Positions 1 through 7,305 of a DNA stretch of 16,752 bases are shown in pieces. A program made the position numbers and the translations under genes. The DNA comes from DAOVRL01 sp964459805 (GTDB taxonomy: Bacteria; Planctomycetota; Phycisphaerae; Sedimentisphaerales; Anaerobacaceae): positions 1 to 16,752 of the forward strand of contig CAYWOD010000061.1 in NCBI GenBank assembly GCA_964459805.1, read 5' to 3'. Position 1 is the first letter of the stretch, and every line of letters begins with the position of its first letter. The notes below the pieces were generated by a model. The model did no database searches. It saw only the letters and a program-made list of their open reading frames with translations, and was not told the DNA's origin.

Positions 1-13
1 AGTCCAACTCTGT

Positions 14-565
14 CTAACTCCACGAAAATCTACGTAAAACCAAACCTGCACCCATTTTAGCTCCGAGCTCTTGTTTTTGCAGACCACCGAACCCGACCCA
101 TTGATGCCCGGAGTACGGAACGGCAAAAACCATGGTCGGCTTTTGCGATTTGAGAATTTCCTGAATAACGCCCCCCGTGCGCATCGTCAAATGAATCACC
201 AGGATGCCGTCAACATCTCCTAATCTACTCTTGAGTGGAGCAACTTCAGCCGGAGAACCGACCAGTTCATCCACGACAAACTCTACATCGGATAACTCCT
301 CTTTTAATTTCGCGAACTCTGATTTATAAAACCGGACCTCCTTTTCGAGATCCAAACTCGGTTTGGGCCAATAGTCATTACCGCGCTTGCCCATAAAAAT
401 TCTGGCAACTTTGACTTTTGACCTTCTGCAGCCGGGGCTTATAAGCTTTGGGCCTATTGCCGTAGTTAGGACCGCTGACTGCTGACAGCCGATACCGGCA
501 AGGCACAAAGTGCCTCCCGCTGCTGTCAACCGAATAAATTCCCTTCGATTAAGTCTCTTAATCAT
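14..565 (-). CDS. Tat-signal protein, sugar-isomerase-like N-terminal region, apparently truncated
   Basis: The N terminus carries a twin-arginine motif (NRREFIR, residues 6-12), then a hydrophobic stretch ending near Cys27. This predicts Tat export, possibly with lipid attachment, although the lipobox is poor. The rest has alternating strand and helix segments, such as DVEFVVDELV, VDGILVIHL and PTMVFAVPYSGH, resembling the N-terminal Rossmann-like domain of L-fucose/L-arabinose isomerase-like proteins. From memory, such proteins in planctomycetes run to about 450 residues; this one stops at 183. The last 10 or so residues look unlike the family, and another frame stays open to the window edge, so a frameshift or premature stop near position 40 is possible. 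AAGGAGA at 571-577, 5 nt before the ATG, supports the start. It lies 44 bp downstream of the helicase gene. Function unknown. Confidence 0.7.
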   Translation of the reverse strand: MIKRLNRREFIRLTAAGGTLCLAGIGCQQSAVLTTAIGPKLISPGCRRSKVKVARIFMGKRGNDYWPKPSLDLEKEVRFYKSEFAKLKEELSDVEFVVDELVGSPAEVAPLKSRLGDVDGILVIHLTMRTGGVIQEILKSQKPTMVFAVPYSGHQWVGFGGLQKQELGAKMGAGLVLRRFSWS

Positions 566-570
566 TGTAA

Positions 571-577
571 TCTCCTT
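571..577 (-). promoter_or_regulatory. Ribosome binding site of the Tat-signal protein
   Basis: AAGGAGA on the minus strand, 5 nt before the ATG at 565. It is one of the few strong Shine-Dalgarno sequences in the minus-strand block and fixes the start of the Tat-signal gene. Confidence 0.7.
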
Positions 578-609
578 TTTGTTTTAGCTAAGGCGTTTGC
601 CAAAAAATT

Positions 610-2754
610 TCATATCTTTGAAAGGTCGGTGTATTTTAGCATAAGTGATTTTGTTCGTCCCGTGTTGAACTTGACTACCACGATGCTGTTTTCGCCGATA
701 TCTATAAACTCTTTGACCCTTCCCAGGCCGAAAGACGCGTGTTGGACCAACTGGCCTGCGGTAAAACCGGCACCGGGCGGGCCCCTGCCGGGCTGGTCTT
801 GCTCGTGGTCCTCGTGGTCGTAGTCATCATCATCGTCGTCGGCCGGCTCTGTGAAGTCGCAGCCAAGCTCAAAGAGGAACCGCGAGGGTATTGTTCGCAG
901 CAACTGGCCTCGGATGGTCCGGTATCGGGCGTAACTTATGAACAGGCCTGTTTTGGCACGGGTTATGCCCACGAAAAAAAGCCTGCGCTCCTCTTCAAGC
1001 TCGTCGGCGTCTTCGTAGGAGCTCGTTCTTTCGTGCGGCAGCAGGCCCTCTTCGACGCCGACGATGAAGACGTTCTCAAATTCGAGGCCCTTAGCGGCGT
1101 GGAGGGTCATCAGTGCGACACGACCGCTGGCTGGCTCGTAGGCGTCGGTGTCGCTAAAGAGGGATATTTGCTGGAGATAGTCAATCAGGGAGGGCTGCTC
1201 GGGCTGCCGGTCGTACTCTGCGGCGGCGTTTATCAGCTCGTTGACGTTTTCCAATGCATCCTTTCCCTGATCGCCGGCGGCACGGAGGGCTACGGCGAGT
1301 CCGGATTCTTCGAAGAGCCGCTCTGCAACGGGTCCCACCGGCCCGGCGGTATCCTTTTCGAAACGGCGCAGTATATCGACGAAGGCGGCGAGCCTGGCTT
1401 TTGCGTTTTTGGAGAGGGAATCGATGCGTTCGGCGTGTTTGAGTGCCTCGAAAAGGCTGAGCTGATTGCCGGCGGCGTAGGTGCGGAGCCTGTCAATAGT
1501 GACTTTTCCTATGCCTCGGGCCGGCGTGTTGATGATTCGCAAGAGGGCGATTTCGTCATCAGGGTTGACAAGGACTTTCAGGTAGGCGAGCAGGTCGCGG
1601 ATTTCCTTTCTGTTGTAGAATTCCACTCCCCGCACCACCTGGTACGCTATCTTGCTCCGGATAAATGCCTCTTCGAGCACCCTGCTCATAGAGTTGACGC
1701 GGTAGAAGACGGCTATATCGTTGAGAGAGGCGCCGGTGGTGGTCAATTCCTCTATATGACGGACGACAGAGCCGGCCTCGGCAGCCTCGTCTTCTGAGGC
1801 GGTGATGACAACGTCCTTATCCTTTTGCCTGGTGGGCAGGAGCTTTTTGAGTTTTCGCTTCTGATTGTGCCCAATCAAGCTGTCGGCGACGGTGAGGATA
1901 TTAGGAGTGCTGCGGAAATTCTCTTCGAGCTTGACTATGGTTGCGTCGGGCCAATCGCTTTCAAATGCCAGGATGTTGTGGATATCGGCCCCCCGCCAGC
2001 CATAGATCGACTGGTCGGGGTCGCCTGTGGCGCAGATATTGCCGTGCTGCGAGGCAAGGGCCCTGGCGATTCTGTACTGGGCGTGATTGGTGTCCTGATA
2101 TTCGTCTATGAGCAGGAATTTGAAGCGATTTGAAAGCTCCGAGCGGACATCGGGGCAGCCATGAAGCAGAAAGGCTGTTCGCAGCAGCAGGTCGTCGAAG
2201 TCGAGGCCGTTTCGCTCGTCGAGGATGAGCTGATAGCGCAGATATACTCTGGCCAGTGTTTTGGAGAAGAAATCATCGGCGTTGTCCCGGAAGGACTCGG
2301 CATCCACGAGTGTGTTTTTGAGCGTGGAGATCGCGTCGAGCATTCTGGCCGGCGGGAAGTTGGCCGCATCAAGCTCGCAATCCTTGACGGCCTGCTTCAT
2401 ACATCGTGCCTGGTCGGAGGCGTCATAGATGCTGAAGCTGGGCCTTACGCCGGCGCTGTCGGCATATCGGCGAAGTATGCGCACGCACAGCGAATGGAAC
2501 GTGCTGATATGGGCACCCCCTGAAGCGCCAAGAGCAGCGGCCCTGTGGCGCATCTGCTCTGCGGCCTTGTTGGTGAAGGTAATCGCGCAGATATTGTACG
2601 GCCGGACCCCTGAATCGACAAGCGCGGCGATGCGATGTGTGATGACGCGGGTTTTGCCGCTCCCGGGTCCGGCGAGCACGAGCAGCGGGCCTTCAATATG
2701 GAAAACAGCTCTCTTTTGTGAGGGGGTCAGTTGTTGCGAGAGATTGTTGTCCAT
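610..2754 (-). CDS. uvrD: UvrD/PcrA-type ATP-dependent 3'-5' DNA helicase
   Basis: Superfamily 1A helicase of 714 residues, the usual size for UvrD/PcrA, acting in nucleotide-excision and mismatch repair and in clearing proteins from DNA. All core motifs are visible: Walker A AGPGSGKT (28-35), motif Ia TFTNKAA (about 59-65), Walker B IDEYQDTN (about 216-223), motif III GDPDQSIYGWRGA (244-256), motif IV LEENFRST (276-283), motif V TLHAAKGLEF (about 550-559) and motif VI RRLFFVGITRAK (about 590-601). An acidic linker with a run of Asp (about 638-650) precedes a C-terminal Tudor-like domain (HASFGLGRV... to the end), as in PcrA, which contacts RNA polymerase. The frame extends upstream to 2928, but that would run into the neighbouring gene. 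The ATG at 2754 begins directly before the QLTPSQ motif. No strong Shine-Dalgarno is visible. The upstream gene ends 22 bp away. Confidence 0.97.
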   Translation of the reverse strand: MDNNLSQQLTPSQKRAVFHIEGPLLVLAGPGSGKTRVITHRIAALVDSGVRPYNICAITFTNKAAEQMRHRAAALGASGGAHISTFHSLCVRILRRYADSAGVRPSFSIYDASDQARCMKQAVKDCELDAANFPPARMLDAISTLKNTLVDAESFRDNADDFFSKTLARVYLRYQLILDERNGLDFDDLLLRTAFLLHGCPDVRSELSNRFKFLLIDEYQDTNHAQYRIARALASQHGNICATGDPDQSIYGWRGADIHNILAFESDWPDATIVKLEENFRSTPNILTVADSLIGHNQKRKLKKLLPTRQKDKDVVITASEDEAAEAGSVVRHIEELTTTGASLNDIAVFYRVNSMSRVLEEAFIRSKIAYQVVRGVEFYNRKEIRDLLAYLKVLVNPDDEIALLRIINTPARGIGKVTIDRLRTYAAGNQLSLFEALKHAERIDSLSKNAKARLAAFVDILRRFEKDTAGPVGPVAERLFEESGLAVALRAAGDQGKDALENVNELINAAAEYDRQPEQPSLIDYLQQISLFSDTDAYEPASGRVALMTLHAAKGLEFENVFIVGVEEGLLPHERTSSYEDADELEEERRLFFVGITRAKTGLFISYARYRTIRGQLLRTIPSRFLFELGCDFTEPADDDDDDYDHEDHEQDQPGRGPPGAGFTAGQLVQHASFGLGRVKEFIDIGENSIVVVKFNTGRTKSLMLKYTDLSKI

Positions 2755-2776
2755 AACAGGTGCTGTGCGGCGCGTA

Positions 2777-4585
2777 TTATTTTGGTTGTTCGGACTGCTT
2801 TTGCAGCTTGTTGCTCTCCTGCTCCAATACCTTGAGGAGCTCGGGCTTTTCGACTTCCATCCTGCCAAGCAAAGCACTCTTGAGGTAAGGCGAGATCTGC
2901 CCGCTATTAAGGAAATCGACAAACGCAAGATACTTTAACAGGTTGAAGTCGGGTAAGTCAATCCTTTGTGAATTCAAATACGCCGCCTGGTAATGGTTGT
3001 AGATTTCTTCGGCGAGATTCTCTCTGCCGGACGCCGCGCCGTCGTCGTGAATTGCGAATAAATAGTAGCTTTCTCTCAAGATCGCCGTTATCTGCTCTTT
3101 TGTGTTGGTTATATCCGGGCTCTCAAGCTCTTCGAGCAAGCGTTTTCTTGCGTAGGCCACAAGTGGAACGTCGAACTCAGGCAGAGGATAAAGCTCTCCC
3201 AATTGATTGTAGATCTTTTGCGCGTATGGCTTATGGCCCGACTGATAGAAGGAAAGCAGGGCATTTTTTAGCATGTTGCGGTGGCCGTTCTGAAGCGATT
3301 CGTAGGCGCCCCTTTCCTCGGCATCTTTATACTTCCGGATAATTCTCATAATGGTTTTATTATACGCCTCAAACATCCTAAGATCCGGCCGGAGATACAC
3401 CTCCCTCAACATCTGCACCTGCGGGGCCTCGGGAGATACCCGAAGCGGGACCTCGTGGATGAATATTTTTCCATTGCGGAAGAGGTTCTGCAAGCTGTGA
3501 GCGACGATGCGGTCGGTGTTTGTTTCGTGAATGCTGATCTCGCGGTCATGGTGTTTGGTTGCCGTTTCCAGACCTTTGACCGCCCAATAGATTGCGTGAC
3601 AGTCGGCGTGGCGCCAATCCAGGGGCAGATGTTTGTTGGGGTCGGTCCAGTCGATTGGGCCGTAGGTTTTGTTCAACCGGCGCATCAGGGCCGGGTCAAG
3701 TTTCCAGGTCCTGCGCAACTGGTAGGCCCTGGCCAGGACATCGAACTTCTTGAGGGCGGCGGTCCCCCGAAAGTCGTCTATGACGCCGGAAGCGGCAGGG
3801 GCAAACCTGCGGGCATCCTGCCTCAAAGCCAAATAACTGCTGACAAACTCCCCATCGTCCGCAAATGCCTTGTCGGCGGATTGAAGGCGTTTTATGAGCG
3901 GGGCCAGGTTCGGGTCGCCGGCGATTCGCCGCCAGACCTGTCCAAAGTCCGGCGTGTCTCTATCATCCCACAAATCCTGTCCCGCCTGAGCAAGCGCGTC
4001 GAAATACTGTTCATCCGCCTGGCCGAGCAACGGGCCCATTCCCAGAGACATCTGGAGCTTGTAGTACTTGTGGGCATCGTCCGATACGCTTCCAATTTTG
4101 TGCTGGAATATCCTGGCAAGCTCGTGATATAGCTGGATATCCTTTGGATTTGAGAGAATGCCCTTGTCGCGGATAAGTTCGTATCCGTTTTTCACCCACT
4201 GCCACCGCTGGTCCGGCTGCGTTGCGGGGATGGTAACCGAGATATTGTACGCCATATTCCAGGCTTGGAAGACCCATACAGAGCCGAATCGGGGCTGGAG
4301 GGTGGTTATCCATTCGGCGAGCTGGCGCGCGTCGAAGAATTGGCCCTCGTCTTTGAGCCTGTCGGCCCGCATCCACAGCACGTCCACGACCAGCCCGCGA
4401 AAAGCGCCCATAGCGACCGTAGCGAACGCCAGCGAAGGCGGTGCATTTTCAAGGGGCTCGTTGATTACCAGCCCCATCTGCTTACGCTGCTCGTTTATGT
4501 AATCGAGCTGCAGGCCGGCGCCAATCAGCAGGGCGGCGGCTATAGCGATGCAAACCGAGCAAATTGTCAAGTCGCGCAAACGCAT
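2777..4585 (-). CDS. Large membrane-anchored protein of unknown function, TPR-like
   Basis: A 602-residue protein with one N-terminal membrane segment (about 7-27) and no other clear one, so it is probably anchored with the bulk outside the cytoplasm. The mature part is mostly helical and rich in Tyr, Trp and Arg. Segments such as FFDARQLAEWITTLQPRFGSVWVFQAWNMAYN (split here only by reading, about 83-114) and later helix pairs resemble tetratricopeptide repeats without a clean consensus. It lies 64 bp downstream of the ABC permease gene and 22 bp upstream of the helicase, so it probably belongs to the exporter operon. I recall similar proteins beside ABC-2 exporters in planctomycetes, but cannot name a family. 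A GTG at 4627 would add 14 residues; the ATG at 4585 places the membrane segment in the usual position. Neither has a clear Shine-Dalgarno. Confidence 0.8.
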   Translation of the reverse strand: MRLRDLTICSVCIAIAAALLIGAGLQLDYINEQRKQMGLVINEPLENAPPSLAFATVAMGAFRGLVVDVLWMRADRLKDEGQFFDARQLAEWITTLQPRFGSVWVFQAWNMAYNISVTIPATQPDQRWQWVKNGYELIRDKGILSNPKDIQLYHELARIFQHKIGSVSDDAHKYYKLQMSLGMGPLLGQADEQYFDALAQAGQDLWDDRDTPDFGQVWRRIAGDPNLAPLIKRLQSADKAFADDGEFVSSYLALRQDARRFAPAASGVIDDFRGTAALKKFDVLARAYQLRRTWKLDPALMRRLNKTYGPIDWTDPNKHLPLDWRHADCHAIYWAVKGLETATKHHDREISIHETNTDRIVAHSLQNLFRNGKIFIHEVPLRVSPEAPQVQMLREVYLRPDLRMFEAYNKTIMRIIRKYKDAEERGAYESLQNGHRNMLKNALLSFYQSGHKPYAQKIYNQLGELYPLPEFDVPLVAYARKRLLEELESPDITNTKEQITAILRESYYLFAIHDDGAASGRENLAEEIYNHYQAAYLNSQRIDLPDFNLLKYLAFVDFLNSGQISPYLKSALLGRMEVEKPELLKVLEQESNKLQKQSEQPK

Positions 4586-4649
4586 AATTCGAAGGATCAA
4601 CAAACAGCGTTCGGCTGACGGACGCACACCGAGCGGCAGCCAGCGATTT

Positions 4650-6023
4650 TTAGACTATAATTCGTGCAATCTCTCTAAAACTGAAAATGATCAGGGCAAA
4701 GACCAACAGCAGAAGCGCCTTGATAAAAACCATAAAGATAAGGACCCTTGCGACCAGTGACCAGCTCAACAACCGTGCGGTAACTAAGAACTTCGAGGGA
4801 TTGAATTTGTCAAACTGCGGCAGAAGACGAATCAGCCACTTCAGGCTGTAGGAATAGACGGCGGTGAGGCTCTCACTGAGGTAGTCAAACGACTCGATAA
4901 CAAAGCCGCTGACGCTTGCGGTAAAGAAAAGCGCCAGACAGAGCAATACAGCCACGGGAAAAGACAGGAAAGTTGAAGCCAGGGTGCCGAGGCAGGCCAG
5001 AAAAATCAGGCGAAAAAGGATTAACAGGACCGCCCTTATGAAATTGGCGGTGAAGGTATCGGCCTTATAGAGCACCTCAAGGCCATCCTCGAGCGGGAAG
5101 ATTACGGACGTAATGTTGAGAGGGTCGTTAAAGAATAGAACAGCGAGATAGCCGTCCTCGGCCGCCACCTTTGCCGGGACTTCAAACTCGCGAAACTCTC
5201 GAACGGGGTCCTTTCGCTGGACCGGGTACATCGGGACACCGCCTTGCATACCATACTTGTACTGCCGGTAGTCACCGACGAGCCATCGGCTGTAAACCTG
5301 CGAGTCCGGAGGCGTAACAGAGACCTGGTATTTGAACCTTACGAACAGAGAGCCGTTCGGGTCGCGGGGCCTGACATTCTCGAATTCCCAAATCAGCTCG
5401 TGACCGACGTCGGCGCTGCGCTTTGCAAGTTTTCTAAGGTTTGTAAGCTGGGCATCGATTTCTTTCGGTGACATACCCGCATATATCTGCTCAATATCGC
5501 CGGTGGCCTTTAGTTTCTGTACGGCCTCAAAGACCTCTCTTGAAACGTCAACTTCGGGCGGGGCCAAAGCGTTGCGGGCGGTGAAGAACTCATTTTCCGC
5601 CTCAATGAGCTCAGCATCGGTTGCTCTGGTAAAACGCGGCGTGTAAACGGCAATCGTGTATATTGCCGCCGAAAAAAGAATTAGCAGGCCCGTATTCAAT
5701 AGTATTACACCAAGGAGCTTGCCTATGAGAAATTGGAACCGGCGAATGGGCTTGGTGATGACGGTGTATATCTGCCTCTGCTCAATTTCGCTTGTGACGG
5801 TGTAAATCGAGACTATTATCGCCAGCAGACAGAGCAGCAGACTCATCAGCGAAAGTCCGTAGCTTACGAAGGTCTGGAGCCTGCCTTTTAAGGTGTAATC
5901 GCCGGTTGTCGAGAAAGCCATAACCGGCAAAAGAACAACGAGCAGGAGCACGAAAATGAGAGCGACTTTCATCCGCAGGGCCTGCTTTATAGTATTTGCG
6001 GCAACAGCCCACATACTACGCAT
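4650..6023 (-). CDS. ABC-2 type exporter permease with large extracytoplasmic domain
   Basis: A 457-residue inner-membrane permease. Three membrane segments are visible near the N terminus (about 19-37, 52-75 and 100-127), followed by a soluble region of about 180 residues (130 to about 310) and three or four segments at the C-terminal end. The segment at 78-105, with EIEQRQIYTV and KPIRRFQFLIGK, matches the cytoplasmic coupling region of ABC-2 permeases and is closely similar to one in the permease at 13917. The start at 6023 overlaps the end of the ATPase gene by 8 bp and has AGGAGA 8 nt upstream. The frame continues upstream to 6428 but only as a shadow of the ATPase gene. The overlap indicates translational coupling and one complex with that ATPase. 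The substrate is unknown. Confidence 0.92.
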   Translation of the reverse strand: MRSMWAVAANTIKQALRMKVALIFVLLLVVLLPVMAFSTTGDYTLKGRLQTFVSYGLSLMSLLLCLLAIIVSIYTVTSEIEQRQIYTVITKPIRRFQFLIGKLLGVILLNTGLLILFSAAIYTIAVYTPRFTRATDAELIEAENEFFTARNALAPPEVDVSREVFEAVQKLKATGDIEQIYAGMSPKEIDAQLTNLRKLAKRSADVGHELIWEFENVRPRDPNGSLFVRFKYQVSVTPPDSQVYSRWLVGDYRQYKYGMQGGVPMYPVQRKDPVREFREFEVPAKVAAEDGYLAVLFFNDPLNITSVIFPLEDGLEVLYKADTFTANFIRAVLLILFRLIFLACLGTLASTFLSFPVAVLLCLALFFTASVSGFVIESFDYLSESLTAVYSYSLKWLIRLLPQFDKFNPSKFLVTARLLSWSLVARVLIFMVFIKALLLLVFALIIFSFREIARIIV

Positions 6024-7254
6024 CGCCTGAGTCTCCTGCCTGGGGTTTGTCGGTTTGTCCAGGGTCTTGGGTTTTCGGTTCTGAGCGTCCCGTGAGGTCG
6101 TCGAGGAGGTCCTCCCTGACCCGGTTGTTCTGAGGGACGTGGGTCTCGACGGGTTGTGTGTCGGCTTTTTCATCGGCGGCGATGGGCTGCGGCTGGGCCG
6201 GCTCGGCCAGTTTGCCGAGCAACCCGTCATCGGGTTTGGGTCTGGCAGTTTCGCCGGGGACAACCTTTTCGGTCGGCGGACGCTCAGCAGGGGGCTCTTG
6301 CGAGAGGGGGGTGGAGACGAGCTTATCGAGTATGTTTTCCGAAACGGTCTCGCGGGTGAGAAAATCGCCGATCTTAGTAGTGCTGACCGCCCCGCTTGTT
6401 TGCCGGGCCTGCCGCTGAGCGGCGACAACGGTATCTATGAAGAATGTCTCGAGCTTGTGCATCGGAGAAGAGACTACGCACTCGGCATTTTCCAGCCGGA
6501 CTATCTGCTTTATCTTCTCGACTGCGCTGTCGCTTATAGCGTCGGTGGTGATTTGCTTCTTATGTGTCTGCTGGAGAAGGTCCTTGACCTGTCCCTCGGC
6601 CTGGATTCTTCCACCATAGAGAATTGCGATTCTGTCACATACGTCCTCGACGTCGGCGAGCAAATGGCTGCAAAGCAGGACCGTCTTGCCGCGTTTTGCG
6701 AGCTTGAGGACCAAGTCCTTTATCTGGCGTGTGCCGATAGGGTCAAGTCCGGTCGTCGGCTCATCCAGTATCAACAGGTCGGGGTCGTTTATGAGTGCCT
6801 GCGCCAGCCCGATTCTGCGCGCCATACCTTTCGAGAACGTCCCGACGGGCCTGTTCGCGACGGCTTTTAGGCCGACCATATCCAGCAGGGCCTCGATGCG
6901 CATCTTCCGCACGCCGCGACCCAAGCCGAATAGTCTGCCGTAGAAATCCAGCGTCTCGCGCGCGGTAAGGTATCTGTAGAGATAAGATTCTTCCGGCAAA
7001 AAACCGATTCTGGCGCTGATCTTCGGGTCGGTGGCGTCGCCGCCGAGGCATAGCGCCTTGCCCTTTGTCGGATAAAGCAGACCCAGGAGCATCTTGAGTG
7101 CGGTCGTTTTGCCCGACCCGTTCGGGCCCAGCAGGCCGAAGACCTCATTGTGCTGAATCTGCAGATTCAGGTCGTCCACCGCATAGACCTTGGCGCGGCC
7201 CCACCAGTCGGAGAAAATCTTGGTCAAAGAAAATGTTTCAACGGCGTATTCCAC
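6016..7254 (-). CDS. ABC transporter ATP-binding protein (CcmA/DrrA type) with Pro-rich C-terminal tail
   Basis: A 412-residue exporter ATPase. Walker A is GPNGSGKT (43-50), the Q-loop region reads GFLPEE (84-89, Glu where Gln is usual, which occurs in this subfamily), the signature is FSKGM (140-144), Walker B is LLILDEP (160-166) and the switch histidine is His197. The ATPase core ends near 230 and a small domain continues to about 290. After that comes a tail of about 120 residues, rich in Pro, Glu, Asp and Gln, with three short hydrophobic motifs: ILDKL (308-312), LLGKL (345-349) and LLDDL (383-387). The start codon is GTG, which begins the conserved sequence at the right point. No strong Shine-Dalgarno is visible. 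It overlaps the permease gene and presumably powers it. The gap to the P-type ATPase gene upstream is 51 bp. Confidence 0.95.
   Translation of the reverse strand: MEYAVETFSLTKIFSDWWGRAKVYAVDDLNLQIQHNEVFGLLGPNGSGKTTALKMLLGLLYPTKGKALCLGGDATDPKISARIGFLPEESYLYRYLTARETLDFYGRLFGLGRGVRKMRIEALLDMVGLKAVANRPVGTFSKGMARRIGLAQALINDPDLLILDEPTTGLDPIGTRQIKDLVLKLAKRGKTVLLCSHLLADVEDVCDRIAILYGGRIQAEGQVKDLLQQTHKKQITTDAISDSAVEKIKQIVRLENAECVVSSPMHKLETFFIDTVVAAQRQARQTSGAVSTTKIGDFLTRETVSENILDKLVSTPLSQEPPAERPPTEKVVPGETARPKPDDGLLGKLAEPAQPQPIAADEKADTQPVETHVPQNNRVREDLLDDLTGRSEPKTQDPGQTDKPQAGDSGDA
6032..6037 (-). promoter_or_regulatory. Ribosome binding site deciding the ABC permease start
   Basis: AGGAGA inside the 3' end of the ATPase gene, 8 nt before the ATG at 6023. 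It supports that start over the long upstream extension of the frame. Confidence 0.7.
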
Positions 7255-7305
7255 AAGTCGTGCTTTGTGAATCGTGGTTCGTATTTCGATATAATCAATC
7301 AGTAA

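Noticed and set aside
739..1797. A 352-codon open frame on the plus strand.
   Set aside because: It lies wholly antisense to the UvrD/PcrA helicase, whose motifs are unmistakable, and its translation has no recognisable domain.
3281..4132. A 283-codon open frame on the plus strand.
   Set aside because: Antisense to the 602-aa membrane-anchored protein, which fits the operon spacing and has a membrane anchor; the plus-strand product looks random.
6024..6428. An upstream extension of the ABC permease frame.
   Set aside because: It is the shadow of the ATPase tail, rich in Ser, Pro and Arg; a good ribosome site marks the start at 6023.
6139..6870. A 243-codon open frame on the plus strand.
   Set aside because: Antisense to the ABC ATPase with intact Walker and signature motifs.
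7255..7305. A promoter for the ABC exporter genes between the two ATPase genes.
   Set aside because: TTGATT is present, but no acceptable -10 box lies at the right distance.
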